Of a stretch of DNA of 64,000 nucleotides, positions 60,482-64,000 are shown one piece after another. The notes beneath the pieces are model-generated. The model worked only from the letters and a program-made list of their open reading frames with translations. It was not told where the DNA came from and searched no databases. The first letter of the stretch is position 1. Each line of letters starts with the position of its first letter. The DNA lies in NCBI GenBank assembly GCA_037190485.1, contig JBBCJB010000020.1:124001-188000 (forward strand), written 5' to 3'. Position numbers and translations under genes: made by a program. The stretch is from Parapedobacter sp037190485 (GTDB lineage: Bacteria > Bacteroidota > Bacteroidia > Sphingobacteriales > Sphingobacteriaceae).

Positions 60482-63400
60482 ATGAATAAAATGAGGAAAC
60501 CCGCCGGTCGTGGCCGTACGCCGACACGGGCAAACCAATTACTATTGACCATGAAAATCACGGCTTTTTTGATGTTGTTGGGCTGCATGCACCTGAGTGC
60601 GGCATCGTTCTCCCAACACATCACCCTAAAGGCAAAAAAGAGGCCGCTGGCCGACGTACTGAACGATGTTCAGCGCCAGACCGCGTTGCGGGTCATCTAC
60701 AATGACCATTACCTATCGGAGGCGCAGCCTGTGACGATAACGGCCAGGGGCATGCCCTTGGACGAGTTCCTGACGCGAATATTGGATGGACAGGCGCTAA
60801 CCTTCAGCATACGCGAAAACACCATCATCGTTGGGAAACCGAAAGCGGCGATGCCGCCAACCGCCCAATCGCCAACACCGGCAACGACGCAACAGCGGAT
60901 CGTCAGTGGAACCGTAACCGATGAATCGGGCACCCCACTGGCGGACGTAACCGTGACCGTGAAAAACACGCGAACGGCGGTAACCACCGATGCCCAAGGA
61001 ACCTATCAGCTACGGATACCGGATGGCGAAAGTGTCTTGGTGTTCACCATCGTCGGGTTCGAACCTTCGGAGCAAACGGTAGGAAGCCAAACAACGGTAA
61101 ATATCGCCATGAAGGCCTCCATGAGCGATCTCGATGAGGTGATCGTGGTCGGCTACGGTACCCAGAAGAAAGTGAACCTCACGGGCGCGGTATCGACCAT
61201 CGGGTCGGAAATGCTGAACGCACGTCCGGTATCGAACGCCGCCCAGGCGCTTCAAGGGGCGGCTCCGGGCCTCAACATCACCCAAAGCGGCGAATTGGGG
61301 GGGAGCCTGGAGAATCGGCCCAGCATCAACGTGCGGGGTATCGGTACCATCGGGCAAGGATCCAGCGGCGCGCCGCTGATCCTGATCGACGGCATGGAGG
61401 GCGACATCAACGCCATCAGCCCGCACGATATCGACAACATTTCCGTGCTGAAAGACGCTTCGGCTTCATCGATCTATGGTTCGAGGGCGCCCTTCGGCGT
61501 CATCCTGGTAACGACCAAATCCGGCAAATCCGGAAAGGCGGTGGTGCAGGCGAACGCCAATTTCCGCTCCAGTAGCCCCGTGCTGCTCCCCGAGATGATG
61601 GATTCGTACACCTTCGTAAACTTCATGAACGATGCCCGCCTGAATTCCGCCCAGGGGGTGTATTTCACCGAGGAGCGCATACAGCGCATACGGGATTACA
61701 TGGATGGGAAAATAACCACCACGCTCGTGCCGCGACCAGGCCAGGAAAACATCTGGGGCGACGGATACTTTGAGGGCAACGACAACGTAGACTGGTACAA
61801 GGCGATCTACCGATCGAGCGCGCCATCGCAGGAGTATTCGCTGAACGCGAGTGGCGGCACGGAGAAAGTGACTTACTATGTAGCGGGCAATTACCTGAAC
61901 CAGATAGGTTTGATGCGGTTCGGCGGCGACAAATACGGCCGTTACAACACAACCGGTCGGATCAACGGCACCCTGTCTGACAAGACGTCGCTCACGTACA
62001 TCTTCCGCTATAGCCGGGAGGAGTTCGAACGGCCCAGCTACATGACGAATTCATTGAATGAGAACATCGGCAGGCAGGGCTGGCCGGTACTGCCCCTCTA
62101 CGACAACAACGGCCACCTGTACGATAGCCCAACACCGGCATTGAGCCTGCGTGACGGTGGCCGGGGCGCGCGGCAGACCGATCGGCTGGCCCAGCAGCTG
62201 AAGTTGACGGTAGCGCCGATCGAGGGCTGGAAAGTGATGGGCGATGTCAACTACAGCACCACGGACGTGTTCTACCACTGGGACCTCCAGCAGACCTTCA
62301 ACCATGACGTGAGCGGCCAACCTTATCCGGCGCAGCGGGCGTCGGAGGTGCATGAGGAGGCAGGTCGCGACAATTACCTGAACGCCAACATCTACACGGA
62401 ATACGGCCGGTCATACGGGGCACACCAGGTGAAGGCATTGATCGGCGCCCAGACCGAACTGATGAACACGCGCGGCTTGATGGCCGAGCGCCAAGGCGTG
62501 ATCGTGCCTTCGCTGCCGGTATTGGACGTGACCTCGGGCAATGACCCCAACGGGAAACCCGTGCCCCCGGAAGTGGCAGGCGCCAACCACCATTGGTCTA
62601 CCTTGGGGTATTTCGGCCGCATCAACTACAATTATGACGAACGCTACCTGTTCGAAGGCAACCTACGGTACGACGGCTCGTCGCGTTTCCGGCAGGACAA
62701 GCGTTGGATCTATTCGCCCTCGCTTTCCGTAGGGTGGAACCTATCGAGCGAGGACTTCTGGTCGCCGTTGCAACGGCACATCAATATGTTCAAGATCAGG
62801 GGGTCGTATGGCGAGCTGAGCAACCAGAATACCGAAAATTGGTACCCTACGTATGTGGTGATGCCGATCAACAGCTCAAATGGCAACTGGTTGGTGAACG
62901 GATCGCGGCCGAATACCGCGTCGGCCCCTGGGCTCATCAGCTCCACCTTGTCGTGGGAACAGGTACGGACATGGAACCTCGGGGTCGATTTCGGCTTCTG
63001 GGGCAACCGGCTCACCGCAACGGTCGACTACTATACCCGATACACCGACAACATGATCGGACCGGCGCCCGAACTTCCCGTCAACCTGGGCACGGACGTG
63101 CCGCGGACCAACAACACCGACCTGAAAACATCGGGCATCGAACTGGACGTGGCCTGGAACGATCGGCTGGCCAATGGCCTGGGCTATAACGTGCGCTTCA
63201 TGGTGGCCGATTCCCGGAACAAGATTACGCGGTATCCCAATCCGACGGGAAAATTGGATACGTACATCGCCGGACGCATGGCGGGCGAGATCTGGGGGTA
63301 CAAGACGCTGGGCATCGCGAAAACCCAGGCGGAAATGGACGCGCACCTGGCCACCCTACCCAACGGCGGGCAAAATGCGTTGGGCAGTAATTGGCAGGCA

Positions 63401-64000
63401 GGCGACCTGATGTTCGTAGACGCGAATGGCGATGGGCTGATCAACAACGGTGCCAATACGATCGGCGACCACGGCGATCTGGTCATCATCGGGAACAATT
63501 CACCAAGGTACCTCACATCGCTCGACCTGGGCGCCAATTTCAAAGGAATCGATCTGCGTGTGTTTTTCCAGGCGGTATTGAAGCGCGACTACTTCAACAA
63601 CGGCCGCTATTTCTGGGGAGCGGTGGGCTCTGTCTGGGACTTGGTAGGCCTTAAGCAACACACCGACTATTTCCGTGACGACCCCGAACACCCGCTGGGA
63701 TTGAATACCGACGCCTATTATCCAAGGCCGCTGCTGAGCGACAAAAACCACCACGCGCAAACGGGTTACCTACAGGACGCCTCTTATGTAAGGCTGAAAA
63801 ACCTCCAAGTGGGCTACTCGCTCCCCGGGCAACTCATCCAGCGGATAGGCGTGCAACGCGTACGGGTATATTTTTCGGGCGAGAACATATGGACCATGAC
63901 CAAGATGGCCAAGATGTTCGACCCCGAAACCGTGGATGGCGGATGGGGCGGAAACGCCTACCCCCTCTCGAAAGTGTATTCCTTTGGTCTCAGTTTAACC
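60482..64000 (+). CDS. SusC/RagA-type TonB-dependent receptor with STN domain (cut at C-terminus)
   Basis: 1173 codons from ATG 60482 to the window end with no stop. N-terminal basic stretch, signal (KITAFLMLLGCMHLSAASFS), STN domain about 45-115 (RPLADVLNDVQRQTALRVIY), carboxypeptidase-D-like domain about 140-215, DEVIVVGYGTQ, plug with NISVLKDASASSIYGSRAPF, and a full barrel ending YSFGLSLT, so only the last one to three residues are missing. It is the receptor of the sigma/FecR pair at 58360-60251. A SusD gene should follow just outside. Confidence 0.95.
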   Translation, partial: MNKMRKPAGRGRTPTRANQLLLTMKITAFLMLLGCMHLSAASFSQHITLKAKKRPLADVLNDVQRQTALRVIYNDHYLSEAQPVTITARGMPLDEFLTRILDGQALTFSIRENTIIVGKPKAAMPPTAQSPTPATTQQRIVSGTVTDESGTPLADVTVTVKNTRTAVTTDAQGTYQLRIPDGESVLVFTIVGFEPSEQTVGSQTTVNIAMKASMSDLDEVIVVGYGTQKKVNLTGAVSTIGSEMLNARPVSNAAQALQGAAPGLNITQSGELGGSLENRPSINVRGIGTIGQGSSGAPLILIDGMEGDINAISPHDIDNISVLKDASASSIYGSRAPFGVILVTTKSGKSGKAVVQANANFRSSSPVLLPEMMDSYTFVNFMNDARLNSAQGVYFTEERIQRIRDYMDGKITTTLVPRPGQENIWGDGYFEGNDNVDWYKAIYRSSAPSQEYSLNASGGTEKVTYYVAGNYLNQIGLMRFGGDKYGRYNTTGRINGTLSDKTSLTYIFRYSREEFERPSYMTNSLNENIGRQGWPVLPLYDNNGHLYDSPTPALSLRDGGRGARQTDRLAQQLKLTVAPIEGWKVMGDVNYSTTDVFYHWDLQQTFNHDVSGQPYPAQRASEVHEEAGRDNYLNANIYTEYGRSYGAHQVKALIGAQTELMNTRGLMAERQGVIVPSLPVLDVTSGNDPNGKPVPPEVAGANHHWSTLGYFGRINYNYDERYLFEGNLRYDGSSRFRQDKRWIYSPSLSVGWNLSSEDFWSPLQRHINMFKIRGSYGELSNQNTENWYPTYVVMPINSSNGNWLVNGSRPNTASAPGLISSTLSWEQVRTWNLGVDFGFWGNRLTATVDYYTRYTDNMIGPAPELPVNLGTDVPRTNNTDLKTSGIELDVAWNDRLANGLGYNVRFMVADSRNKITRYPNPTGKLDTYIAGRMAGEIWGYKTLGIAKTQAEMDAHLATLPNGGQNALGSNWQAGDLMFVDANGDGLINNGANTIGDHGDLVIIGNNSPRYLTSLDLGANFKGIDLRVFFQAVLKRDYFNNGRYFWGAVGSVWDLVGLKQHTDYFRDDPEHPLGLNTDAYYPRPLLSDKNHHAQTGYLQDASYVRLKNLQVGYSLPGQLIQRIGVQRVRVYFSGENIWTMTKMAKMFDPETVDGGWGGNAYPLSKVYSFGLSLT

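Noticed and set aside
1..64000. tRNA, rRNA or intact insertion sequence
   Set aside because: No cloverleaf, rRNA segment, transposase frame or matching terminal repeats were recognised on either strand by reading.

Overview
The window looks like a chromosomal segment of a G+C-rich member of the Bacteroidota, most likely a sphingobacterium of the Parapedobacter/Pedobacter kind (an inference from gene content). The support is three full SusC receptors plus two cut by the window edges, four SusD lipoproteins, six ECF sigma factors with five or six FecR-type anti-sigma factors, and promoter boxes of the Bacteroidota TTTG / TAnnTTTG type. No rRNA, tRNA, CRISPR array or intact transposase was seen.

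Region by region. 1-2845 (minus strand): an ECF sigma factor, a FecR and the start of a SusC receptor. 3035-4165: a lone FG-GAP repeat protein. 4137-11619 (minus): an iron/siderophore uptake operon like Bacteroides xusABC (TonB-dependent receptor, DUF4374 surface lipoprotein, PepSY membrane protein), with two DUF4374 paralogues and its own sigma/anti-sigma pair. 11698-16933 (minus): a second TonB-dependent outer-membrane receptor, a YncE-like beta-propeller and an S41 peptidase lipoprotein. 17102-18973: a ChbG/YdjC-like deacetylase, an XRE regulator and a decayed gene behind a good promoter. 19459-24979: cassette A, SusC-SusD-thioredoxin with a small two-cysteine secreted protein convergent to it. 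25554-27530: HxlR regulator, NAD(P)-binding protein, SRPBCC and VOC proteins. 27869-31192: a PD-(D/E)XK AAA ATPase, a fibronectin-III-like protein and a helix-turn-helix protein. 31278-35451 (minus): a block of two lipoproteins, a membrane protein, a histidine kinase, a LuxR response regulator and a Crp-like regulator. 35520-37225: a decayed ATPase gene and gene-poor, repeat-bearing DNA. 37226-44032: cassette B, the same architecture as cassette A but AT-rich. 44168-48450: an outer-membrane beta-barrel, a TIG-repeat lipoprotein and a sigma/FecR pair with no receptor beside it. 48555-64000: two tandem sigma/FecR/SusC loci; the first also holds a SASA-type esterase, SusD and a GH115-like protein and looks like a polysaccharide utilisation locus for an acetylated, glucuronic-acid-bearing glycan.

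The most interesting candidate system is the pair of inverted cassettes at 19459-24979 and 37226-44032. In each, a SusC/SusD pair and a thioredoxin-fold protein form a tight operon that converges, across a strong hairpin, on a small exported protein carrying a C-acidic-PC-x-I motif. Cassette B is markedly AT-rich except for the first ~125 codons of its SusC gene, which have host-like composition and encode the STN signalling domain. It therefore looks like a transferred cassette spliced behind a resident signalling domain. The orphan sigma/FecR pair at 46712-48450 is a plausible partner for that domain.
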